From Croceivirga thetidis (GTDB lineage Bacteria > Bacteroidota > Bacteroidia > Flavobacteriales > Flavobacteriaceae), in contig NZ_JAAWWL010000001.1 of assembly GCF_012272815.1 (NCBI RefSeq), forward strand, positions 1,427,146-1,491,145: 64,000 bases of DNA, read 5' to 3'. Both the position numbers and the translations under genes were made by a program. The notes beneath the pieces were generated by a model. That model was not told where the DNA came from, did no database searches, and saw only the letters and a program-made list of their open reading frames with translations. Of this stretch, positions 45,845 to 54,546 are shown piece after piece (within the stretch, counting starts at the first letter, position 1; each line of letters starts with the position of its first letter).

Positions 45845-48800
45845 TTAAAATGAAGCATTTAATCCAATGGTAATTGTTCTTGGTCGTGGGAATGCAGACC
45901 AGTCGATACCTCTAGTAGGTACACCAGAACCTAGAGTTCCAGTACCTACATTGATTTCTGGATCAATACCACTATAATCAGTAATCAAAAACAAGTTTTG
46001 ACCTGTTATAGATAAACGTAGGCTGTTAAGCGCACTATCTTCAGATAGAGGCACATTATAGCCAACGGTTGCGTTTTGGAAACGAACAAAATCACCTTTT
46101 TCTAAGAAACGTGTAGAAACAGCCGTAGATGCACCTGGGTTTTCACCACTAGTAACAACATCTTGTGTAATGTTTCTTGCTGTTCCAATTTGTCCTGCAT
46201 TAAATAATGCATTGGCTGTGTTGTTGTAAACAGAGAAGCCAAATTGACCTGAGAAGAATGTCGATATATCCCAGTTGCCAAAGTTTGCATTTAATGAAAG
46301 ACCTGTTGTAATGTCAGGAAGACCATCTTCACCAACAAATGACTTGTCAGCGTCAGGATCACCTACACCATTACCATCAATATCAGTATAGATTGGATTT
46401 CCTTCACCGTCAAACCCTTCAAAAGTTGCCATATAGTAAGAGAACAATGACTGACCTGATTCAAAACGCTGGGCAAAAGCACCTGAAAGACCAGGTCCGT
46501 TAATCGCACCAGTGTTAATTGAACCGGTAAAATCTTGAATCTCGTTTTGGTTATAAGCAATATTAAAGTTAGCAGAGAAAGAAGCATTGTCTGATTGAAT
46601 AAAGTCGTAACCCAATGCAAATTCAATACCTTGGTTGATTACACTAGCATCAACGTTACCAAACTGGAATGCACTAACCGATGGGAAAGCAGGAGGTAAC
46701 TGTAACAAAAGGTCACTGGTATCATTTCTATAAACATCAATGCTACCGTTTAATCTGTCATTGTTGAAACCAAAATCCAAACCAACGTTTAAATTAAGGG
46801 TTTCCTCCCATCTCAAATCAGATCTTTCAAAAGCAACTGGTGCTGTACCGAAAGTTCCTTCGTTGATTTCTAAGTTTTGGTTTGTACCAAGACCTCCAAA
46901 TCTTTCACGCAATACGAAGTTACCGTAACCTAGACCTGCTTGGTTACCAACAATACCAGCACTCAAACGTAATTTAAGTGTTGATACGTTCTCTCCAACA
47001 AAATCTTCCTCAGCAATTTGCCATGCAAATGCACCTGATGGGAAGTAACCGTATTGATTGTCTGGTCCAAAACGTGAAGAACCATCAGCTCTAAATGTAC
47101 CGGTAAACAAGTATTTGTTAGCAATGCTGTAGTTCACACGAGCAAAGAAAGACTGTAATTCGTCAGTATTGTCAAATTGATCAAATGTTACTGTTCTGAT
47201 TTCTCTTAAGAAAGAAAATGGCAAAACTTCAGTAACAGGAGCAGGGAATAATCTGTTTACTACCAATCCAGTACTGTTCACACCATATGCGAATTGCTGG
47301 AATCCTCCAGTAACCGCTCCTCTTGCAGCACCAATTTGTGTTCTAAGATCATCACTCATCACATTCAAATCGCTGGAGCCAAAACCTCTACCTTGAGAGT
47401 TAAATCCGAAAGTTCTAAAGTCTTGGAAAGCGTAACCAGCAACGATATCAAGGTTTGACCCACCAAAATCTTTGTTGTAGCTTAATGTTGCTTCAAGAGT
47501 GGAGTTCTCTCTTTCCAAAGAGTTGAAAGTACCGAAACCTAATCCTTCTATACCATTGAAGTTTTGCAAAAGAGCTGAAAGAACAGAAACGTTCTCACTA
47601 TCAGAAACATCATAACCTAAGTTTACTTTACCTGTTAATTCAGGTGTGAAGTCATATTCAATAGATCCATTAAGTAAATATCTGTTGGTATTTGTTATGT
47701 TTTGAGTTTCATTAAGATAATTTGCAGGCTGTGTAAGACCACCACCATCATCAAATGTTGGGCTTGCTGGCCATGTTGGGTTTGCAGAATATGCAGCACC
47801 TAAGATATCACCTCTAAATCCTGCACCAGCAGCAACAGGAGGTTGCTCACGGTTAGTTCTTGAGATTGACGTCTGAATTCCCAATTTCAATTTATCATCA
47901 AGAAAACGTTGGTTCCAGTTAAGACGACCTGTGATTCTTTCGAATTCTGATTTTTCTATAACACCAAACTGCTTTTGGTATCCGAAAGTAGCTCTTACAT
48001 TACCTGAACCATAATTCTTAGAGTATGCCAAGTTGTGGTTTGTTGAAGCAGCACTTCTTAACACATATTCTTGCCAATCAGTATCAGCTCCAAAATCATT
48101 AGCAGCAGCATTACCACCAAACTGGGTTACAGCTGAAAGATACTCTTCTCTATTTAGAAGATCGAATTTTCTAACTGGAGTAGCTATACTAACATTTGAG
48201 GACAGCTCCCAAGTACCTTTTGATCCTGCTCTACCGCTTTTAGTTGTAATGATGATTACACCATTAGCACCCCTTGAACCGTAGATAGCTGTAGCTGATG
48301 CATCTTTTAAGATACTCATGCTTTCAATATCATTTGGATTCAAAAAGTTTAGAGGGTTACCTACATCACTACCACCATTACCAGTATCACCTTGTGCATC
48401 AGTGTTTTCACCAAATAATGGTACACCATCAACTACAAAAAGTGGATTGTTGTTACCACGTACAGAGTTTGATCCACGGATGTTTACTTGGATACCCGCA
48501 CCTGGCTCACCACTTGATACCTGAATGTTCACACCAGCAGTCTTACCTTGAATCAACTGTTCTGGTGCCACAATAGCACCACCGTTAAATTCATCAGATG
48601 TAACTGCTGCCACTGATCCAGTAGCATCCTTAACAGTAGTCTGACCATAACCAATGATTACAACTTCATCAAGAGCCTGGGCATCTTCAGCAAGTGTAAC
48701 GTTAATTGTGGATTGACCGTTAACTGCCACTTCTTGAGTTGCATAGCCAATGTAGCTAACAACTAAAGTAGCCCCTGAGTCAACATCGTTTAGGGTGTAA

Positions 48801-48979
48801 TTACCGTCGAAATCGGTTTGGGTTCCGTTTGTGGTGCCTTTTACAACAACACTCGCCCCTGGCAACGGACCGCTAGAGTCAGATACGGTACCCGAAACTG
48901 TTTGCGCACCTACTGCCGCAAAGCACATAAATGCGCCAAGCAATAGCATGCTTTTTAGTAACGAAATCTTCATAGACAT
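45845..48979 (-). CDS. SusC/RagA-family TonB-linked outer-membrane transporter
   Basis: The 1044-residue protein has a signal peptide (about 1-25), a CarboxypepD_reg-like domain (about 27-95; GPLPGASVVVKGTTNGTQTD), the TonB-box DEVVIIGYG, a plug with NIRGSNSVRGNNNPLFVVDG and SILKDASATAIYGSRGANG, and a barrel to the end. These plug motifs define SusC. It imports the oligosaccharide bound by SusD. Translation may begin at 48979 or two codons later at 48973. Its leader carries a Bacteroidota promoter and, upstream, a LacI-type operator. Confidence 0.95.
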   Translation of the reverse strand: MSMKISLLKSMLLLGAFMCFAAVGAQTVSGTVSDSSGPLPGASVVVKGTTNGTQTDFDGNYTLNDVDSGATLVVSYIGYATQEVAVNGQSTINVTLAEDAQALDEVVIIGYGQTTVKDATGSVAAVTSDEFNGGAIVAPEQLIQGKTAGVNIQVSSGEPGAGIQVNIRGSNSVRGNNNPLFVVDGVPLFGENTDAQGDTGNGGSDVGNPLNFLNPNDIESMSILKDASATAIYGSRGANGVIIITTKSGRAGSKGTWELSSNVSIATPVRKFDLLNREEYLSAVTQFGGNAAANDFGADTDWQEYVLRSAASTNHNLAYSKNYGSGNVRATFGYQKQFGVIEKSEFERITGRLNWNQRFLDDKLKLGIQTSISRTNREQPPVAAGAGFRGDILGAAYSANPTWPASPTFDDGGGLTQPANYLNETQNITNTNRYLLNGSIEYDFTPELTGKVNLGYDVSDSENVSVLSALLQNFNGIEGLGFGTFNSLERENSTLEATLSYNKDFGGSNLDIVAGYAFQDFRTFGFNSQGRGFGSSDLNVMSDDLRTQIGAARGAVTGGFQQFAYGVNSTGLVVNRLFPAPVTEVLPFSFLREIRTVTFDQFDNTDELQSFFARVNYSIANKYLFTGTFRADGSSRFGPDNQYGYFPSGAFAWQIAEEDFVGENVSTLKLRLSAGIVGNQAGLGYGNFVLRERFGGLGTNQNLEINEGTFGTAPVAFERSDLRWEETLNLNVGLDFGFNNDRLNGSIDVYRNDTSDLLLQLPPAFPSVSAFQFGNVDASVINQGIEFALGYDFIQSDNASFSANFNIAYNQNEIQDFTGSINTGAINGPGLSGAFAQRFESGQSLFSYYMATFEGFDGEGNPIYTDIDGNGVGDPDADKSFVGEDGLPDITTGLSLNANFGNWDISTFFSGQFGFSVYNNTANALFNAGQIGTARNITQDVVTSGENPGASTAVSTRFLEKGDFVRFQNATVGYNVPLSEDSALNSLRLSITGQNLFLITDYSGIDPEINVGTGTLGSGVPTRGIDWSAFPRPRTITIGLNASF

Positions 48980-49013
48980 TAATTTTAAGTTTAGTTAATT
49001 TAAATTCAAGCGT

Positions 49014-49046
49014 TAAACATATTTAAAAAAATTGTTAAAGCACAAA
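49014..49046 (-). promoter_or_regulatory. susC promoter (-33 TTTG and -7 TATGTTTA)
   Basis: Read on the minus strand, TTTG (49046-49043) is followed after 21 bp by TATGTTTA (49021-49014), seven of eight matches to TAnnTTTG, with spacing in the normal range. The box lies 34 bp upstream of the susC ATG. Confidence 0.55.
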
Positions 49047-49067
49047 TCCGAATCCCATAATTAAATT

Positions 49068-49081
49068 CGAAAACGGTTTCG
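49068..49081. promoter_or_regulatory. LacI-family operator
   Basis: CGAAAACGGTTTCG is a 14-bp near-perfect palindrome with a central CG, the pattern recognised by LacI/GalR regulators. It lies 21 bp upstream of the susC -33 element and 232 bp upstream of the lacI-type gene, which encodes the obvious binder. A site upstream of the -33 element suits activation of susC better than simple blocking. Confidence 0.7.
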
Positions 49082-49313
49082 TGTTAATAACTTCGAAATA
49101 AAGGTTTGTGGAAATAATTCGCAATTAAAATTGAATACTTTGCATTTAAACATAGCAAAATTTATCGAATTCCTCTAGATGCAGCAAATATACAATTATT
49201 TCGTAATCAAAAAATTTTAACAAAAGAAGGAAACTAAGTGTTAAAATAAAGAGGGTGCAAATAGAGGAAAATGATAGGAATTTCTAATTTCGTAACAATT
49301 ACCTAACACAACG

Positions 49314-50336
49314 ATGCTCAAACGACAAATTACGTTAAAGGATATTGCAAAGGAACTGGATGTTTCTATCTCTACAGTATCGAAAGCACTAAAGAACAGT
49401 GATGAAATAAGTAGGGATACAAAGGAAAAAGTCCAAGCCTTCGCTAAACTCTACAATTACAAGCCGAATAATATAGCTATAAGCCTCAAAAATAAGCGAA
49501 CAAAGAATATTGGCGTCATAGTACCTGACATTGTACATTATTTTTTTACGACAGTTGTTAGAGGTATTGAGAACTTTGCCAATGAAAAGGGATATAATGT
49601 AATTGTCTGTCTTTCGAATGAGTCCTTTGATAAGGAAGTAATAAATATGGAGATGCTTGCCAACGGTAGTATTGATGGATTCATAATGTCACTTTCCGCG
49701 GGTACAGAGAAAAACAACGATTTCAATCATCTTCGCGAAGTAACCGATCAAGGAATACCATTGGTGTTGTTTGACAGGGTCACGAATGAAATCGAGTGTG
49801 ACAAAGTCGTTATTGATGACACGCTGGGAGCTTACCTGGCAACCAAGAAACTACTTGAAGAAGGAAGAAAGAAAATCGCATTGCTTACAACTGAGGATTT
49901 CTTTAGCGTAAGCCGAAATCGAAATCTGGGATATAAAAAAGCACTTGAGGATTTCGGTATGGAACTTAATCCTGACCATGTTCTTAAATTACCTTACATG
50001 GACATTGATGAAGAACGAATTTCTTCTTTTCTAAAAAGAGTATCGCCAGACGGTGTGCTAAGTGCCAATGAAATTTTCGGTATTTACGGAATGCGTGTAT
50101 TACAAAAACTAGGATTCGAGGTGCCTAAAGACGTTTCAGTTATTGGTTTTACGGATGGTCTCTTGGCAAAACACGCCAATCCGCCCGTTACAGCGGTCGC
50201 ACAGCACGGCGAAAAAATGGGCGAGCTTGCTGCAAAAATGTTGATCGAGCGTGTGGAAAATGACTACGATGTTCCAAATTATCAAACCAAAATTTTAGAG
50301 CCCACTTTGATTGAACGTGATTCTACAAATAACTAA
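49314..50336 (+). CDS. LacI-family transcriptional regulator of the alpha-glucan locus
   Basis: The 340-residue protein has an N-terminal helix-turn-helix (TLKDIAKELDVSISTVSKAL, about 7-26), a hinge helix (about 50-60) and a periplasmic-binding-protein-like sensor domain (NIGVIVPDIVHYFFTTV, PLVLFDRV, DGVLSANEIFGIYGM). It should bind the operator at 49068-49081 and respond to a sugar or sugar phosphate from alpha-glucan breakdown. It is divergent from susC and starts the plus-strand group LacI-GH65-GH13-GH13 (gaps of 27, 3 and 7 bp), so it probably controls both halves. Confidence 0.93.
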   Translation: MLKRQITLKDIAKELDVSISTVSKALKNSDEISRDTKEKVQAFAKLYNYKPNNIAISLKNKRTKNIGVIVPDIVHYFFTTVVRGIENFANEKGYNVIVCLSNESFDKEVINMEMLANGSIDGFIMSLSAGTEKNNDFNHLREVTDQGIPLVLFDRVTNEIECDKVVIDDTLGAYLATKKLLEEGRKKIALLTTEDFFSVSRNRNLGYKKALEDFGMELNPDHVLKLPYMDIDEERISSFLKRVSPDGVLSANEIFGIYGMRVLQKLGFEVPKDVSVIGFTDGLLAKHANPPVTAVAQHGEKMGELAAKMLIERVENDYDVPNYQTKILEPTLIERDSTNN

Positions 50337-50363
50337 GTTTGTCGAAATTTCTTTCAACCACTC

Positions 50364-52670
50364 ATGAATCAAGATTATATTAAACCAAATCCTTGGTCAA
50401 TATTAGAAGAGGGATTTGACCCAGAGCGTGTACAATCATCAGAAAGCCTTTTTAGTTTGGGAAATGGGGCAATGGGTCAACGAGCCAATTTTGAAGAAAA
50501 CTATTCGGGTGAGACTTTTCAAGGCAGTTACATTGGAGGAGTCTATTATCCAGATAAAACACGGGTTGGCTGGTGGAAAAATGGTTATCCTGAATATTTT
50601 GCCAAGGTATTGAATGCACCGAACTGGATTGGTATTAATGTATTTGTTGGAGAGGTACAATTAGATTTGAATTCCTGTAAGAGTGTCAAGAATTTTCGTC
50701 GAGAGTTAAATATGCGTGAAGGTTGGTACAAAAGAAGTTTTGTGGCAACGCTGTCTAATGATATCGAAATTGAGGTAAACGCCACACGTTTTTTGAGTCT
50801 GGAATATGATGAAATTGGTGCCATTAAATATCAATTGAAATTATTGAATTCCGATGCCAAGGTTATTTTTAGCCCCTACCTGGATAGCGGGATAAAAAAC
50901 CGAGATAGCAATTGGGATGATAAATTCTGGAACACAACCAACATTGAAGGAAGTGGTAATAGGGCTTTTATCGAGGCTCATACAATGAAAACTAATTTTG
51001 CTACTTGCACGTTCATGCAGGCTGACCTTTTCCTAAACGGAGAGAATCAAAATCCTGAATTCAACCCTAAGAATGATGAACTGACCACTTCATTTTCTAT
51101 AGAAGGTGAATTCATAAAAGGAGATGCAATTGACCTAATTAAGTTTGGTGGCTACACGTCATCTAGATATCATGAAGCAAGTCAATTAATTGATGCCGCC
51201 AATTCGGCTTTAGATCTAGCCGTAAATATTGGATTTGATGGGTTATTGAAGAAGCAAATACAAGCTTGGGCAGAAATATGGGAAATGAGTGACATTGCTA
51301 TAGATGTTGATGTTAAAGCACAGCAAGGTATTCGTTTCAATATATTTCAATTAAACCAGACTTATCTGGGTAAAGATTCACGTTTGAATATTGGCCCAAA
51401 AGGATTTACCGGAGAGAAATATGGAGGCAGCACCTATTGGGATACAGAGGCTTATTGTTTACCATTTTACATGGCAACAAAGAGTCAGACTGTTGCATGG
51501 AGCCTTTTGGAATATCGATACAATCATTTAGAGAAGGCCATTGACAACGCTAAATTGTTGGGGTTTAAAAATGGGGCTGCACTATACCCCATGGTTACCA
51601 TGAATGGTGAAGAATGTCATAATGAATGGGAAATCACTTTTCAAGAAATTCATCGAAACGGTGCTATCGCATTTGCAATTTATAATTATTACCGGTACAC
51701 GGGTGACTACAGCTATATTCCTGAAATGGGCCTTGAAGTACTCATAGGTATTGCAAGATTTTGGCACCAGAGGGTGAACTGGTCCGCTAAGAAGGAGAAA
51801 TACGTAATGCTTGGTGTAACAGGACCTAATGAATATGAGAACAATATCAATAATAATTGGTATACCAACTATTTGGCGAAATGGTGTATTGAGTTCACCG
51901 TAGAGCAGATTCAAAAGGTTAAGGAAGGTTATCCCGAAGATTACGATCGGATAATTGCACATACCAAAGTGAACGATTCTGAATTGGAAAGTTGGACTGA
52001 TGTTGCAAGCAATATGTACTTTCCAAAATCAAAAAAGAAGGGTGTCTTTTTGCAACAAGACGGCTTCTTGGACAAAGAATTGGTCAAAGTTGAAGATTTA
52101 GATAATTCTGAAAGGCCTATCAATCAAAAATGGAGCTGGGATCGTATTCTACGTTCGCCATACATCAAACAGGCTGACGTACTCCAAGGGTTTTACTTTT
52201 TTGAAGACCATTTCTCGCAAAAGCAATTGGAGCGACATTTTGATTTTTACGAGCCCTTTACCGTTCATGAGTCATCCCTTTCACCTTGTGTCCATAGCAT
52301 ACAAGCAGCAAAATTGGGTAGAATGGAACAAGCATATAAATTCTACCTTCGTACTTCAAGATTAGACTTGGACGACTACAATAAAGAAGTTGAAGAAGGC
52401 CTGCATATTACTTCAATGGCCGGAACATGGATGAGTATTGTTGAAGGCTTTGGAGGTATGCGTGTATTGGACGACAAATTGAACTTCACACCTCAAATTC
52501 CTGAAGAATGGGACTCCTATTCTTTTAAGATCAATTTCAGAAACAGGATAATAAAAGTTACGGTAACAAAAGATGGTTCAAGTTATGAGCTGTCAGGTAA
52601 TGAAGAGATGTCAATAAGGGTAAACAATGAAAGAGTTGTCTTAATTCCAAATAAAGCTGTAAAAGTCTAA
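50364..52670 (+). CDS. GH65 disaccharide phosphorylase, probably maltose phosphorylase
   Basis: The 768-residue cytoplasmic enzyme (no signal peptide) has the GH65 layout: beta-sandwich N-domain with LFSLGNGAMGQRANFEE, an (alpha/alpha)6 barrel with GEKYGGSTYWDTEAYCLPFY, the general acid E490 in GVTGPNEYENNINNNWYTN (matching the catalytic Glu of Lactobacillus maltose phosphorylase), and a short C-terminal beta-domain. It splits maltose or a related disaccharide with phosphate into glucose and beta-glucose-1-phosphate. The neighbouring GH13 enzymes and SusCD support maltose; kojibiose or trehalose cannot be excluded. The beta-phosphoglucomutase usually paired with it is not in this window. Confidence 0.9.
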   Translation: MNQDYIKPNPWSILEEGFDPERVQSSESLFSLGNGAMGQRANFEENYSGETFQGSYIGGVYYPDKTRVGWWKNGYPEYFAKVLNAPNWIGINVFVGEVQLDLNSCKSVKNFRRELNMREGWYKRSFVATLSNDIEIEVNATRFLSLEYDEIGAIKYQLKLLNSDAKVIFSPYLDSGIKNRDSNWDDKFWNTTNIEGSGNRAFIEAHTMKTNFATCTFMQADLFLNGENQNPEFNPKNDELTTSFSIEGEFIKGDAIDLIKFGGYTSSRYHEASQLIDAANSALDLAVNIGFDGLLKKQIQAWAEIWEMSDIAIDVDVKAQQGIRFNIFQLNQTYLGKDSRLNIGPKGFTGEKYGGSTYWDTEAYCLPFYMATKSQTVAWSLLEYRYNHLEKAIDNAKLLGFKNGAALYPMVTMNGEECHNEWEITFQEIHRNGAIAFAIYNYYRYTGDYSYIPEMGLEVLIGIARFWHQRVNWSAKKEKYVMLGVTGPNEYENNINNNWYTNYLAKWCIEFTVEQIQKVKEGYPEDYDRIIAHTKVNDSELESWTDVASNMYFPKSKKKGVFLQQDGFLDKELVKVEDLDNSERPINQKWSWDRILRSPYIKQADVLQGFYFFEDHFSQKQLERHFDFYEPFTVHESSLSPCVHSIQAAKLGRMEQAYKFYLRTSRLDLDDYNKEVEEGLHITSMAGTWMSIVEGFGGMRVLDDKLNFTPQIPEEWDSYSFKINFRNRIIKVTVTKDGSSYELSGNEEMSIRVNNERVVLIPNKAVKV

Positions 52671-52673
52671 GTT

Positions 52674-54539
52674 ATGCCTAGGTTTTACCCGATAATTATT
52701 TGTTTGTTTTTGGTTTTAAAAACAAATGGACAGATAACAAGGGTCGAACCACCCAACTGGTGGGTTGGTATGCAAAATAGTCATCTGCAGTTGTTGGTTT
52801 ATGGGAAAGATATTTCAACGTACTCTGCAAAGGTTGTTTACGAAGGCATATCCCTAGTAAAAGAGACTCCGGGTGTCAGTGAAAATTACCTATTCCTTGA
52901 TTTGGTCTTCGGCCCGAATACTAAACCGGGAATACTATCAATTGAGTTTCAAAAAGAAGGACAATCAAGCCAGTTTTACAATTATGAATTAAAAAGCAGG
53001 TCTTTTGAACCAACAAGTTTTGAGGGATTTGACAGTAAAGATGTTATTTATCTAATCACCCCAGATCGTTTCGCTAATGGAAATATCGAAAACGATATTT
53101 CTATGGGTAGTTTGGAAAAAGATTTAGACCGATCCCACGATTATAAAAGACATGGTGGTGATATTGATGGAATTATAAATCACTTGGATTATATAGCTGA
53201 AATGGGATTTACCGCAATTTGGTCAAGTCCGGTACTCAGTAATAATATGCCTGAACAATCATATCATGGTTATGCCATAACTGATTTTTATGAGGTGGAT
53301 TCACGTTTTGGCACATTGGAAGAATATAAAGAACTTTCTAAAAAAGCCGACGAAAAGGGTTTAAAATTAATCATGGACCAGGTGGTCAACCATTGTGGTC
53401 GTCATCATTGGTGGATGAATGATTTACCCTTTACCGACTGGATCAACTATCAATCTGATTTTGAAGAAGGAAAAAAGACAAAAATTACAAATCATAGACG
53501 AAGTGTAAATCAAGATCTATATGCTTCTGAAATTGATAAAAAAATAATGGAAGAAGGTTGGTTTGTTCCTTCAATGCCCGATTTAAACCAGCAGAATTCA
53601 TTTATGGCCAATTACCTAATTCAAAACAGTATTTGGTGGATTGAAACACTTAACCTTGGGGGCATACGTCAAGATACCTATCCTTATTCCAATAAAGGAT
53701 TTCTTGCCGATTGGGCTCATTCTATAATGTTGGAGTATCCAAATTTCAATATTGTAGGTGAAGAATGGAGCTATAATCCACTCTTGGTGGGTTACTGGCA
53801 AGAAGGGAATAAAAATAAAGACCAATATCAGTCCGGTCTTTTAAGCACAATGGATTTTCCGTTACAAAAGGTGCTAATAGACGCACTAAAAGAACCGGAA
53901 AGCTGGGATAAAGGTTTGATTAAGCTTTATGAGGCATTGGCGAATGATTTTTACTACCCCAATCCTCAATCGATACTCTTATTTGGCGACAACCACGATA
54001 TGGACCGGATGTTCACCCAACTGAATCAAGATGTGTCTTTGACCCAAATGGCCCTAGCTTTTATTTTAACCGCTCCAAGGATTCCCCAAATTTATTATGG
54101 GACTGAAGTTTTATTGGAGAATTCAAAAAAACCTGGTGATCATGGTCTCATCCGAACTGATTTTCCTGGTGGTTGGCCAAATGATGAGGTTAATGGGTTT
54201 ACGACAAAAGGACTTTCCACAAATCAAAAAAATATGCAAGGTTTTCTTAGAAAGCTCTTGAACTTTAGAAAAAATAGCAAAGCCATTCATTCAGGTAAGA
54301 CAGTTCATTTTGCTCCTGAAAATGGGGTTTACACATTATTCCGATACCACGAAGAATCCATGGTAATTCTGGTTCTAAATAAAAACGATTCTGAAATAAA
54401 TTTGGCAATGAATAGATTTAATGAAATGGGGGTTATTGGCAAAATGGGTTTAAACGTTTTATCCGACGAACAATTTAAAATTGCGAATGAGATTCGAATT
54501 GCACCGAAATCCGCTACGCTCATTTCAATACGCGAATAA
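52674..54539 (+). CDS. GH13 cyclomaltodextrinase/neopullulanase-like enzyme
   Basis: The 621-residue protein has a signal peptide (about 1-19), a cyclomaltodextrinase N-terminal domain (VEPPNWWVGM) and a GH13 barrel with all four regions: MDQVVNHCG, GGIRQDTYPY (nucleophile D334), NIVGEEWSY (acid/base E363) and FGDNHDMDR (D442). It should hydrolyse imported linear or cyclic maltodextrins in the periplasm. It starts 3 bp after the GH65 stop and is followed after 7 bp by the second GH13 gene. Confidence 0.9.
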   Translation: MPRFYPIIICLFLVLKTNGQITRVEPPNWWVGMQNSHLQLLVYGKDISTYSAKVVYEGISLVKETPGVSENYLFLDLVFGPNTKPGILSIEFQKEGQSSQFYNYELKSRSFEPTSFEGFDSKDVIYLITPDRFANGNIENDISMGSLEKDLDRSHDYKRHGGDIDGIINHLDYIAEMGFTAIWSSPVLSNNMPEQSYHGYAITDFYEVDSRFGTLEEYKELSKKADEKGLKLIMDQVVNHCGRHHWWMNDLPFTDWINYQSDFEEGKKTKITNHRRSVNQDLYASEIDKKIMEEGWFVPSMPDLNQQNSFMANYLIQNSIWWIETLNLGGIRQDTYPYSNKGFLADWAHSIMLEYPNFNIVGEEWSYNPLLVGYWQEGNKNKDQYQSGLLSTMDFPLQKVLIDALKEPESWDKGLIKLYEALANDFYYPNPQSILLFGDNHDMDRMFTQLNQDVSLTQMALAFILTAPRIPQIYYGTEVLLENSKKPGDHGLIRTDFPGGWPNDEVNGFTTKGLSTNQKNMQGFLRKLLNFRKNSKAIHSGKTVHFAPENGVYTLFRYHEESMVILVLNKNDSEINLAMNRFNEMGVIGKMGLNVLSDEQFKIANEIRIAPKSATLISIRE

Positions 54540-54546
54540 TATTTAG

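Larger units (their letters stand above)
48980..49313. other. divergent regulatory region between susC and the lacI-type gene
   Basis: This 334-bp gap is AT-rich and holds no gene that I can support. It contains the susC promoter (49014-49046) and the LacI-type operator (49068-49081). The right part (49082-49313) should hold the regulator promoter; the best candidate, an ATACTTTG near 49136-49143, matches TAnnTTTG poorly. Confidence 0.6.
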
